From: Enterobacter mori LMG 25706
GTDB taxonomy: Bacteria > Pseudomonadota > Gammaproteobacteria > Enterobacterales > Enterobacteriaceae
Length of the DNA: 64,000 nucleotides
Assembly: GCF_000211415.1 (NCBI RefSeq)
Contig: NZ_GL890778.1
Span: 24,936 to 88,935, forward strand
Reading direction: 5' to 3'
This document shows positions 29,153 through 37,153 of this stretch, piece after piece; within the stretch, counting starts at the first letter, position 1; every line of letters begins with the position of its first letter. The notes beneath the pieces were generated by a model. It was given only the letters and a program-made list of their open reading frames with translations, made no database searches and was not told where the DNA came from. The translations under genes were made by a program, and so were the position numbers.

Positions 29153-29782
29153 CTAAATCTGCTGGATTATTTGCATGGCGCGCTCGGTCGCAGGGCGGGT
29201 CCGAATCCGTTCAAACCAGTTATTCACGGCAGGGTATGTCGCCAGGTCAATTCGGTGTTTTTCATGGGTGTTGATCCATGGCCAGCAGGCGATGTCGGCA
29301 ATGCTGTAATGATCGCCGCCAAGCCACGGCGTTTTCTCCAGCCGACGATTTAGCACGCCATATAACCGCTGGGTTTCAACCTGATAACGTTCTATAGCAT
29401 AAGGAATAGGCTGCGGGGCGTAGGCGGTAAAGTGATGATTTTGCCCGAGCATCGGCCCGAGACCGCTCGACTGCCAGAAAAGCCATTGCAGGGTGTGGTG
29501 ACGCTCACGCAATTCACCGCTCAGCAGCTTGCCGGATTTCTCCGCCAGATAGAGCAAAATCTCCCCGGATTCAAACAGACTTAACGGTCTGCCGCCGTCG
29601 GCAGGCAGATTATCAATAATGGCCGGAATTTTATTGTTGGGCGATATCGCCAGAAAGACCGGCCTGAACTGATCGCCTTTGCTGATATCCACGCGAATGA
29701 TCCGGTACTCCAGTTCGGCTTCTTCCAGAAAAAGGGTGATTTTATGGCCGTTTGGGGTAGGGGCATAGTAAAGGTCGATCAT
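29153..29782 (-). CDS. yfcG: YfcG, glutathione S-transferase family disulfide-bond oxidoreductase
   Basis: A Nu-class GST-like protein with glutathione-dependent disulfide reductase activity in E. coli. The ATG at 29782 (MIDLYYAPTPNGHKITLF) follows AGGAG at six bases and gives 209 residues (E. coli 215; the C-terminal tail is shorter here). The N-terminal thioredoxin-like domain has the TPNGHK active-site stretch, NNKIPAI and FESGEILLYLAEKSG. The C-terminal helical domain includes YSIADIACWPWI. It is divergent from yfcF, another GST, with a 139-bp gap. Confidence 0.94.
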   Translation of the reverse strand: MIDLYYAPTPNGHKITLFLEEAELEYRIIRVDISKGDQFRPVFLAISPNNKIPAIIDNLPADGGRPLSLFESGEILLYLAEKSGKLLSGELRERHHTLQWLFWQSSGLGPMLGQNHHFTAYAPQPIPYAIERYQVETQRLYGVLNRRLEKTPWLGGDHYSIADIACWPWINTHEKHRIDLATYPAVNNWFERIRTRPATERAMQIIQQI

Positions 29783-29843
29783 TCTCAACTCCTGTTAGTG
29801 TGAAAAGTGATGCCATAAAAATCAGTATAGGTGCCTGTTGTAA

Positions 29844-30566
<723 letters not shown>

Positions 30567-30621
30567 TAAGCCCTGGCGCTTCAGGTATGATAGGGCAGTC
30601 TGTTTTCCTGAGGAGTGACTG

Positions 30622-31173
30622 ATGAAACTGATGTTTGCGTCGGATATCCATGGATCGCTGCCCGCAACCGAGCGCGTTCTTTCTCTGTTTGCCGAAAGCG
30701 GGGCACAGTGGCTGGTGGTGCTGGGCGATGTGTTAAACCATGGCCCGCGAAATGCGTTGCCGGAAGGGTATGCACCCGCGCAGGTGGCGGAAAAACTGAA
30801 TGAGCATGCCTCGCATATTATCGCGGTGCGCGGTAACTGCGACAGTGAAGTTGACCAGATGCTGCTGCATTTTCCCATCACCGCGCCCTGGCAGCAGGTC
30901 CTGCTGGAAAAGAGCCGTCTTTTTTTGACTCACGGTCATCTTTTTAGCCCGGATAACCTTCCGGCACTCGCCGCTGGCGATGTCCTGGTTTATGGTCATA
31001 CTCATATTCCGGTAGCGGAAAAACGCGGTGAGATTTATCACTTTAACCCCGGTTCGGTCAGCATTCCGAAAGGCGGTTATCCGGCGAGCTATGGCATGCT
31101 GGACGGAAATACCCTGAGCGTTATCGCACTTAATGATCAGCAAGTTATTGCGCAGATAGCGATTAATCCGTAA
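30622..31173 (+). CDS. yfcE: YfcE, metallophosphodiesterase
   Basis: A 183-residue calcineurin-like phosphoesterase of the MJ0936 type (E. coli 184). Metal-binding motifs are in order: FASDIHGS (residues 5-12), [29 protein letters not shown] and YGHTHIPV. E. coli YfcE is a manganese-dependent phosphodiesterase tested on artificial substrates; the natural substrate is unknown. Cytoplasmic. yfcD follows after 55 bp on the same strand. Confidence 0.95.
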   Translation: MKLMFASDIHGSLPATERVLSLFAESGAQWLVVLGDVLNHGPRNALPEGYAPAQVAEKLNEHASHIIAVRGNCDSEVDQMLLHFPITAPWQQVLLEKSRLFLTHGHLFSPDNLPALAAGDVLVYGHTHIPVAEKRGEIYHFNPGSVSIPKGGYPASYGMLDGNTLSVIALNDQQVIAQIAINP

Positions 31174-31228
31174 GTTACACCTCAACTGCAAACGCGCCGA
31201 AAGAGCGCTTAGACGAGAAGGTTTCCCG

Positions 31229-31795
31229 ATGGTGGAGCAGAATCATTTGGCAAGTACTGAGTGGGTTGACATTGTCAGCGAAGAGAACGAAGTGATCGCG
31301 CAGGCCAGCCGCGAACAAATGCGCGCGGAGCGTCTGCGTCACCGTGCAACATACATCGTTGTGCATGACGGCATGGGCAAGATTCTGGTCCAGCGCCGCA
31401 CGGACACCAAAGATTTTCTCCCCGGTATGCTGGATGCCACGGCGGGCGGCGTTGTGCAGGCAGATGAAGTGCTGCTGGATTCCGCGCGTCGCGAAGCAGA
31501 AGAAGAGTTAGGTATCGCCGGTGTGCCGTTTGCCGAGCACGGCCAGTTCTATTTCGAGGACGAAAACTGTCGCGTCTGGGGCGGGCTGTTTAGCTGTGTC
31601 TCTCACGGACCTTTCGCCCTGCAGGAAGAGGAAGTGAGCGAAGTCTGCTGGATGACGCCGGAAGAGATCACCGCGCGTTGCGACGAGTTCACCCCGGACT
31701 CCTTAAAAGCACTGGCGCTGTGGATGACCCGCAACGCCAAAAACGAATCCGCTAAGCCAGAAAGCAAAGCGGAAAAAGAGGAAGAGGCTGAGTAA
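31229..31795 (+). CDS. yfcD: YfcD, Nudix hydrolase
   Basis: A 188-residue Nudix protein (E. coli 180). The Nudix box GX5EX7REUXEEXGU is complete at residues 73-95 ([20 protein letters not shown] then ELGIAG). The N-terminal part [20 protein letters not shown] resembles isopentenyl-diphosphate isomerase-like Nudix enzymes. The extra length is an acidic/lysine-rich C-terminal tail ([13 protein letters not shown]). Substrate not known. Its stop lies 3 bp from the stop of the convergent LacI-family gene, with no terminator space. Confidence 0.94.
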   Translation: MVEQNHLASTEWVDIVSEENEVIAQASREQMRAERLRHRATYIVVHDGMGKILVQRRTDTKDFLPGMLDATAGGVVQADEVLLDSARREAEEELGIAGVPFAEHGQFYFEDENCRVWGGLFSCVSHGPFALQEEEVSEVCWMTPEEITARCDEFTPDSLKALALWMTRNAKNESAKPESKAEKEEEAE

Positions 31796-31798
31796 GCC

Positions 31799-32818
31799 TT
31801 AACAGCTTTCCCGCAGACAGAGGCTGGACGCGATAGGTTTATGGTCGCGCCAGTCTCCATCATTCAGACGTTCCAGCAACGCTTTCCCGGCCTCAATTCC
31901 AATCTTACGATGCGGTACCGCCATGGTCGTCAGCGGCGGCTGACAGACGCGGCTCACGTCGCTATCGCCAAAGCCTACCACTGCTAGATCGTCCGGCACT
32001 TTAATGCGTCGACGCTGGCATTCGTAGAGTGCCCCGCAGGCCAGTTCGTCCGAGACGCACACCAGCGCATCCAGCTCCGGCCAGGCCAGCAGGAATTCCG
32101 GCAACTGTGCCGCGCCCGTGGAGAAATTTGGCGGCATGGCGGCGTTAATCACTCTGTTCGGCGACAAATGGTGGCGAAGCATGGCTTTGTACCAGCCCTG
32201 CAAATGCTGCTGGAAAATCCACTGCTCCTGGTTTGCGCACAGCAGGCCGATATTTTGATAGCCGCGCTGAATCACCATTTCCGTCAGTTCGTACATAGCG
32301 GCGACGTTATCAATGCCGATATTCATATCAATCGGATCGGCGCGCATCGCCCCCATTTCCATCACCGGAATGGAGGCATTTTTCAGCCAGTGGCGCACGG
32401 TATCCGTGTGCTCGACGCTGAGCAAAATGGCGGCGGCGATATTTGATGCCAGCAGCGTTTCCAGTAATTTCTCTTCCTGCTCAAGACGGTGCTGGGACTC
32501 TGCCAGCATGATCTGATATCCGGCGGGTTGCAGCACCTGCTGTAGCCCGGCGAACATCTCTGAGCAACCGGCTTCGGAGAGGTTAGGAACAACCATTGCG
32601 ATCGTCCATGAAGAGGCTGACGCCAGCGCGCTGGCCGCAAGATTAGGCATGTAGCCCAGCTCCTGCACCGCAGCGTCTATTTTTTCTCGCAGTTTATCGG
32701 AAACCTGTTCGGGCGTGCGGAGCGCACGGGACACGGTCATTGTGCCCACACCGGCAAGCAGTGCGACATCGGCCAGCGTCACCTTACCGGTACTGCGTCG
32801 TTTTCGGGTTAGAGACAT
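31799..32818 (-). CDS. LacI-family transcriptional regulator of the PTS-transketolase operon
   Basis: A 339-residue LacI/GalR-type repressor. The DNA-binding helix-turn-helix is TLADVALLAGVGTMTVSRAL (residues 14-33), followed by the hinge helix PNLAASALAS, and a periplasmic-binding-like effector domain starting TIAMVVPNLSEAGCSEMFAG. It is closest in style to the GntR (gluconate) subgroup. It is divergent from the PTS genes, and two TAGCGCTA-centred palindromes lie in the shared promoter region, so it very probably controls that operon and itself. A possible -10 for this gene is TATACT on the minus strand (complement of 32875-32880). The inducer is unknown. Salmonella has a comparable cluster at this place. 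Confidence 0.9.
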   Translation of the reverse strand: MSLTRKRRSTGKVTLADVALLAGVGTMTVSRALRTPEQVSDKLREKIDAAVQELGYMPNLAASALASASSWTIAMVVPNLSEAGCSEMFAGLQQVLQPAGYQIMLAESQHRLEQEEKLLETLLASNIAAAILLSVEHTDTVRHWLKNASIPVMEMGAMRADPIDMNIGIDNVAAMYELTEMVIQRGYQNIGLLCANQEQWIFQQHLQGWYKAMLRHHLSPNRVINAAMPPNFSTGAAQLPEFLLAWPELDALVCVSDELACGALYECQRRRIKVPDDLAVVGFGDSDVSRVCQPPLTTMAVPHRKIGIEAGKALLERLNDGDWRDHKPIASSLCLRESC

Positions 32819-32928
32819 ACACCTTCCTGCTAACAGGGCGCGACTACTTTCATCCTTCGCTTCACGTGAAAGGCAGTATACGCCTTAAATCCCTTTTTTT
32901 GCTGTGATTTAGCACCGTGATTGCAATT

Positions 32929-32942
32929 TGATAGCGCTATCA
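32929..32942. promoter_or_regulatory. LacI-type operator 1
   Basis: TGATAGCGCTATCA, a perfect 14-bp palindrome with the central CG typical of LacI/GalR operators. It lies 111 bp from the regulator start and 113 bp from the PTS IIA start. Confidence 0.8.
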
Positions 32943-32963
32943 CATTTCTGCATGTTAACTATT

Positions 32964-32975
32964 GGTAGCGCTATC
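32964..32975. promoter_or_regulatory. LacI-type operator 2
   Basis: GGTAGCGCTATC, a one-mismatch version of operator 1, with its centre 34 bp away (about three helical turns). The pair suggests cooperative binding by one regulator on one DNA face. Confidence 0.78.
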
Positions 32976-32977
32976 TT

Positions 32978-32993
32978 TGTGATCCTGATCGCA
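32978..32993. promoter_or_regulatory. CRP-like site
   Basis: TGTGATCCTGATCGCA fits TGTGA-N6-TCACA with one mismatch. It starts two bases after operator 2 and ends 61 bp before the PTS IIA GTG. Catabolite control of a PTS operon would be expected, but activation needs the transcription start to be in the right place, which I cannot assign. Confidence 0.5.
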
Positions 32994-33054
32994 GTCATTC
33001 ATTGAGGTGTTGAATAAAGTTTGCTCATCTTTAGCGTTGTAGCCGGAGGGCAAA

Positions 33055-33498
33055 GTGCTCAAAAAATGGATATATGATACAACCATCACGCTGCAGGAGA
33101 GCGTAGAGGACTGGCCGCAGGCGCTGGAGCTGTGCGCGAAGCCGCTACTGGATTTGCAGGTGATTTCGCCGGAATACATCACGGCCATCATCGAGCAGCA
33201 TCATACTTTGGGTCCTTATTACGTGCTGGCACCAGGGCTGGCGATGCCGCATGCGCGGCCGGAAGAAGGGGCGAAAGGACTTGGCCTGTCATTATTAAAA
33301 CTGAAAAAAGGCGTCTCTTTCGGTGCCGGTGAGTTTGACCCCGTCGACGTGATAGTCATGCTGGCGGCACCGGACAAACATAGCCATATCGAAATGATCT
33401 CGGCGCTAGCAGAATTATTTTCCAGCGATGAGGATATGGCTGAATTACATCAGGCGAATACGCGGGAGGAGATAAAAACCATTATTGACCGCTTCTGA
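33055..33498 (+). CDS. PTS IIA component, mannitol/ascorbate type (UlaC-like)
   Basis: A 147-residue single-domain IIA. The phosphoryl-accepting His66 lies in the family motif PGLAMPHARPEEGA. It would accept phosphate from HPr and pass it to the IIB protein encoded next. GTG start at 33055 with GGAGGG four bases upstream. The domain belongs to the fructose/mannitol IIA superfamily as used by ascorbate-type systems (UlaC, SgcA). First gene of a five-gene operon; IIB follows after 80 bp, the largest gap in the operon. Confidence 0.9.
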   Translation: MLKKWIYDTTITLQESVEDWPQALELCAKPLLDLQVISPEYITAIIEQHHTLGPYYVLAPGLAMPHARPEEGAKGLGLSLLKLKKGVSFGAGEFDPVDVIVMLAAPDKHSHIEMISALAELFSSDEDMAELHQANTREEIKTIIDRF

Positions 33499-33578
33499 TT
33501 TAATTCTTTAATCCGATTATTCACAACATTACGCGTCAGCGTGGTGGGGCGTACTCTACTCAAAATAAGGGAACAACA

Positions 33579-33851
33579 ATGAAAATCATGGCTATTTGCG
33601 GGTCCGGCCTTGGCAGCAGTTTTATGGTCGAAATGAATATCAAAAAGGTACTTAAAAAGCTGGAAATTGAGGCAGAGGTTGAACACTCCGATCTCTCGTC
33701 TGCCACGCCTGGCGCAGCCGACCTGTTCGTGATGGCAAAGGACATCGCGGCCAGTGCCAGCGTGCCGGAAAGCCAGCTGGTGGTGATCAACAACATCATC
33801 GACATCAACGAACTTGAAGCGCAGCTGCGTGCCTGGTTCGAAAGACAATAA
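33579..33851 (+). CDS. PTS IIB component, lactose/ascorbate type (UlaB-like)
   Basis: A 90-residue IIB. The phosphocysteine is Cys7 in the N-terminal P-loop-like MKIMAICGSGLGSSFMVEMN, characteristic of ascorbate-type IIB (UlaB, SgcB). It relays phosphate from IIA His66 to the incoming sugar at IIC. GGGAACAA precedes the ATG. The IIC gene follows after about 20 bp. Confidence 0.92.
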   Translation: MKIMAICGSGLGSSFMVEMNIKKVLKKLEIEAEVEHSDLSSATPGAADLFVMAKDIAASASVPESQLVVINNIIDINELEAQLRAWFERQ

Positions 33852-33872
33852 CCCTGATTAGGCGAGGTGGAT

Positions 33873-35264
33873 ATGTTTATCCTTGAAACGCTGAATTTCG
33901 TTGTTGATATTTTAAAACTCCCTTCGGTGCTGGTGGGATTAATTGCCTTAATCGGTCTGGTTGCGCAGAAAAAAGCGTTTTCAGACGTGGTGAAAGGAAC
34001 AATTAAAACTATTCTCGGCTTTATTGTGCTGGGCGGCGGCGCCACGGTGCTGGTGGGGTCGTTAAATCCTTTGGGCGGAATGTTTGAGCACGCCTTTACT
34101 ATTCAGGGCATTATTCCAAACAATGAAGCGATTGTGTCGATTGCGCTGGAAAAATACGGTGCCTCGACCGCGCTGATTATGGCCTTTGGGATGGTGGCGA
34201 ATATTATCGTCGCGCGCTTTACCCGCCTGAAATACATCTTCCTGACAGGTCACCACACTTTTTACATGGCGTGCATGATTGGCGTGATCCTGACGGTGGC
34301 GGGCTTTGAGGGCGTGGGTCTGGTCTTTACCGGCTCGCTGATCCTCGGCCTGATCATGGCCTTCTTCCCGGCGATTGCGCAGCGCTACATGAAGCGCATA
34401 ACCGGCAACGATGAGATTGCCTTCGGCCACTTCGGCACGCTGGGCTACGTGCTGTCCGGCTGGATTGGCAGCAAGGTTGGTAAGGGCTCCCGCTCAACGG
34501 AAGAGATGAACCTGCCGAAGAACCTGAGCTTCCTGCGCGACAGTTCGATCTCCATCTCCCTGACCATGATGATTATCTACCTCATCCTGGCGGTGAGCGC
34601 CGGACGTGAGTACGTAGAGGCGACCTTCAGCGGCGGCCAGAACTACCTGGTCTACGCCATCATCATGGCGATCACCTTTGCGGCAGGTGTGTTCATCATC
34701 CTGCAGGGCGTACGCCTGATACTGGCGGAAATCGTCCCGGCCTTTACCGGCTTCTCGGAAAAACTGGTGCCCAACGCGCGCCCCGCGCTGGACTGCCCGG
34801 TGGTGTATCCGTATGCGCCAAACGCGGTGCTGATTGGCTTCCTGTTCAGCTTCCTCGGCGGGATTGTGGGGTTGTTCATCTGCGGCCAGTTCAGCTGGGT
34901 GCTGATCCTCCCGGGCGTGGTACCGCACTTCTTCACCGGCGCAACGGCGGGCGTGTTCGGTAATGCCACCGGCGGACGTCGCGGGGCAATGATTGGCGCA
35001 TTTGCTAACGGCCTGCTGATCACCTTCCTGCCGGTTCTGCTGCTGCCGGTGCTGGGCGCAATTGGTTTTGCCAACACCACCTTCTCGGACGCTGATTTCG
35101 GTGCGGTCGGGATTGTGCTCGGCAACCTGGCGCGCTTCCTGTCGCCGCTTGCCATCACCGGGCTGGTTGTGGCGTTGTTCGCGCTGCTGGTGGCGTACAA
35201 CGTCTTCGCGAAAAACAAACCTGCAGGCGGTAACGCGCAGGAAAACACCGGAGCTAAATCATGA
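33873..35264 (+). CDS. PTS IIC permease, ascorbate family (UlaA-like)
   Basis: A polytopic inner-membrane sugar permease of the ascorbate-type PTS family (UlaA/SgaT, COG3037-like), about 10-11 hydrophobic segments over 463 residues. I chose the ATG at 33873 (MFILETLNFVVDIL), with GGCGAGG before it; an in-frame GTG two codons earlier overlaps that Shine-Dalgarno. Conserved glycine-rich blocks are TILGFIVLGGGATVLVGSLN, LTGHHTFYMACM and PHFFTGATAGVFGNATGGRR. Its stop overlaps the next ATG by four bases (ATGA). Whether it carries ascorbate is doubtful: none of the L-ascorbate catabolic genes (lactonase, decarboxylase, epimerases) is here. Confidence 0.92.
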   Translation: MFILETLNFVVDILKLPSVLVGLIALIGLVAQKKAFSDVVKGTIKTILGFIVLGGGATVLVGSLNPLGGMFEHAFTIQGIIPNNEAIVSIALEKYGASTALIMAFGMVANIIVARFTRLKYIFLTGHHTFYMACMIGVILTVAGFEGVGLVFTGSLILGLIMAFFPAIAQRYMKRITGNDEIAFGHFGTLGYVLSGWIGSKVGKGSRSTEEMNLPKNLSFLRDSSISISLTMMIIYLILAVSAGREYVEATFSGGQNYLVYAIIMAITFAAGVFIILQGVRLILAEIVPAFTGFSEKLVPNARPALDCPVVYPYAPNAVLIGFLFSFLGGIVGLFICGQFSWVLILPGVVPHFFTGATAGVFGNATGGRRGAMIGAFANGLLITFLPVLLLPVLGAIGFANTTFSDADFGAVGIVLGNLARFLSPLAITGLVVALFALLVAYNVFAKNKPAGGNAQENTGAKS

Positions 35265-36091
35265 ATGAGAAAGAGATAACCGAACTCGCGCGTCAGATCC
35301 GTCTTGAGACGTTGAAATCCCTGACGCAGCTGGGCTTTGGCCACTACGGCGGCAGTATGTCGGTGGTTGAAACCCTGGCCGTGCTGTACGGCGCGGTGAT
35401 GAAAATCGACCCGGCGGATCCGGACTGGCCAGAGCGAGACTATTTTATCCTGTCGAAAGGTCATGCGGGCCCGGCGCTCTACAGCACGCTGGCGATCAAG
35501 GGCTACTTCCCCGTTGAAGAGCTGAGCACGCTCAACCAAAACGGTACGCGGCTGCCAAGCCACCCGGACCGCCTGAAAACGCGCGGCGTGGATGCCACCA
35601 CCGGCTCGCTGGGACAGGGTATCTCCATCGCGGGCGGTATGGCGCTGTCGCACAAGCTGGCGGGGCGACCGAATCGGGTGTTTTGCATCGTCGGTGACGG
35701 CGAGCTGAACGAGGGACAATGCTGGGAAGCCTTCCAGTTTATCGCCCATCATCGCCTGAACAACCTGACGGTGTTCGTGGACTGGAACAAGCAGCAGCTC
35801 GACGGCGAGCTGGACGAGATCATCAGCGCGTTCGACCTGGAGGGGAAATTCCGCGCCTTTGGCTTTGACGTGGCGACGGTGAAGGGCGACGACATTCCGG
35901 GTCTGCTGGCGGTAACGTCGCGTGTCCCCGAGGCCGAAGCGCGTCCATTAGTTGTCATCCTCGACAGCATCAAAGGGCAGGGGGTGCCGTATCTGGAGCA
36001 GCTCAGCAACTCGCACCACCTGCGATTGACCGCGGAGAGCAAAGCGGCCCTCAACGAGACGATTCGCCAACTGGAGGCTTCACATGATTAA
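35261..36091 (+). CDS. Transketolase N-terminal subunit (split enzyme)
   Basis: The thiamine diphosphate-binding half of a split transketolase, 276 residues. The ThDP/Mg motif is GDGELNEGQCWEAFQF followed by NNLTVFVDWN (GDG at 145-147); SKGHAGPALYSTLAIKGYF and GSLGQGISIAGGMALSHKL are typical. It needs the C-terminal half encoded next. Start ATG overlaps the IIC stop by four bases. Split transketolases serve special pathways (e.g. apulose-4-phosphate transketolase AptAB, or aromatic precursor routes in other bacteria); the normal housekeeping TktA is one chain of about 660 residues. Confidence 0.93.
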   Translation: MNEKEITELARQIRLETLKSLTQLGFGHYGGSMSVVETLAVLYGAVMKIDPADPDWPERDYFILSKGHAGPALYSTLAIKGYFPVEELSTLNQNGTRLPSHPDRLKTRGVDATTGSLGQGISIAGGMALSHKLAGRPNRVFCIVGDGELNEGQCWEAFQFIAHHRLNNLTVFVDWNKQQLDGELDEIISAFDLEGKFRAFGFDVATVKGDDIPGLLAVTSRVPEAEARPLVVILDSIKGQGVPYLEQLSNSHHLRLTAESKAALNETIRQLEASHD

Positions 36092-37037
36092 GGTTGCACC
36101 GGCAGGAGAGAAAGACGCCGTTGAGATGCGTAAGGTCTACGCGGGCTTTGTGGCAAAGCAGATTGAGGCAGGAAGTGAGATTATCGCCCTGGAAGCGGAT
36201 CTGATGAGCTCGATGGCGATGGACGGCGTGGCGCGCGATTATCCGCAGCACGTGATTAACTGCGGGATTATGGAGGCCAACGTCATCGGCACCGCGGCGG
36301 GGCTGTCGCTTACCGGACGTAAGCCGTTCGTGCACACCTTTACCGCGTTTGCCAGCCGCCGCTGCTTCGATCAGCTGTTTATGTCCCTGGACTACCAGCG
36401 TAACAACGTGAAGGTGATTGCGTCGGACGCGGGCGTGACGGCCTGCCACAACGGCGGGACACATATGTCATTTGAGGATATGGGCATCGTACGCGGCCTG
36501 GCGCACTCGGTGGTGCTGGAGGTGACCGACGCGGTGATGTTCGAGGACGTGCTGCGCCAGCTTATCGACCTCGAAGGCTTCTACTGGGTGCGGACCATTC
36601 GTAAACAGGCGCCGAGCGTCTACGCCCCGGGCTCAACCTTCACCATTGGCAAAGGCAACGTGCTGCGCGAGGGGAGTGATATTACGTTGATCGCCAATGG
36701 CATCATGGTGGCGGAAGCGCTGGAGGCGGCGCGTCAGCTGGAGCAGGAGGGCGTAAGCGCGGCGGTTATCGACATGTTTACCCTGAAGCCCATCGACCGG
36801 ATGCTGGTGAAAAACTACGCCGAGAAAACCGGGCGCATCGTCACCTGTGAAAACCACAGCATTCACAACGGGCTGGGGTCGGCGGTGGCGGAAGTGCTGG
36901 TGGAAACTTGTCCGGTACCGATGCGGCGGGCGGGCGTCAAGGAGCGTTACGGCCAGGTGGGTACGCAGGATTTCCTGCAGAAGGAGTATGGCCTGACGGC
37001 ACATGACATTGTGTCGGCGGCGAGAGAGCTGCTGTAA
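36084..37037 (+). CDS. Transketolase C-terminal subunit (split enzyme)
   Basis: The pyrimidine-binding and C-terminal domains of transketolase in one 317-residue chain. The catalytic Glu that activates ThDP is Glu64 in NCGIMEANVIGTAAGL. Also seen are FTAFASRRCFDQL, SDAGVTACHNGGTHMSFEDM and, in the C-terminal domain, VIDMFTLKPIDRMLV and TCENHSIHNGLGSAVAEVL. The start overlaps the N-subunit stop by eight bases, consistent with equal expression of both halves. A strong intrinsic terminator ends the operon. Confidence 0.93.
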   Translation: MIKVAPAGEKDAVEMRKVYAGFVAKQIEAGSEIIALEADLMSSMAMDGVARDYPQHVINCGIMEANVIGTAAGLSLTGRKPFVHTFTAFASRRCFDQLFMSLDYQRNNVKVIASDAGVTACHNGGTHMSFEDMGIVRGLAHSVVLEVTDAVMFEDVLRQLIDLEGFYWVRTIRKQAPSVYAPGSTFTIGKGNVLREGSDITLIANGIMVAEALEAARQLEQEGVSAAVIDMFTLKPIDRMLVKNYAEKTGRIVTCENHSIHNGLGSAVAEVLVETCPVPMRRAGVKERYGQVGTQDFLQKEYGLTAHDIVSAARELL

Positions 37038-37040
37038 ATA

Positions 37041-37071
37041 AAAAAAGGCGACCCTTTGTGGTCGCCTTTTT
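37041..37071 (+). terminator. Intrinsic terminator of the PTS-transketolase operon
   Basis: GGCGACC (37047-37053), loop CTTTGT, GGTCGCC (37060-37066), flanked by an A-run and five T residues, four bases after the stop codon. Confidence 0.92.
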
Positions 37072-37074
37072 GTT

Positions 37075-37142
37075 GCCCGGTGGCGCTCGCGCTTACCGGG
37101 CCTACGGTCCTGTAGGCCGGATAAGCGAAGCGCCATCCGGCA
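37075..37142. repeat. REP-like inverted pair (BIME-like)
   Basis: GCCCGGTGGCGCTCGCGCTT at 37075 (then ACCGGGCCTAC) faces TGTAGGCCGGATAAGCGAAG (then CGCCATCCGGC). It fills the gap between converging transketolase and pta genes, as the pair at 11871 does between yfcJ and flk. Confidence 0.9.
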
Positions 37143-37153
37143 AAACCTTACAA

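Noticed and set aside
33055..35264. Naming the PTS as the L-ascorbate system (ulaABC)
   Set aside because: The components are of the same family but none of the ascorbate catabolic genes is present and a transketolase pair is; substrate left open.
35261..37037. A frameshifted single transketolase or DXS pseudogene
   Set aside because: Both halves have intact starts, ribosome-binding context and catalytic motifs, and split transketolases are an established arrangement.
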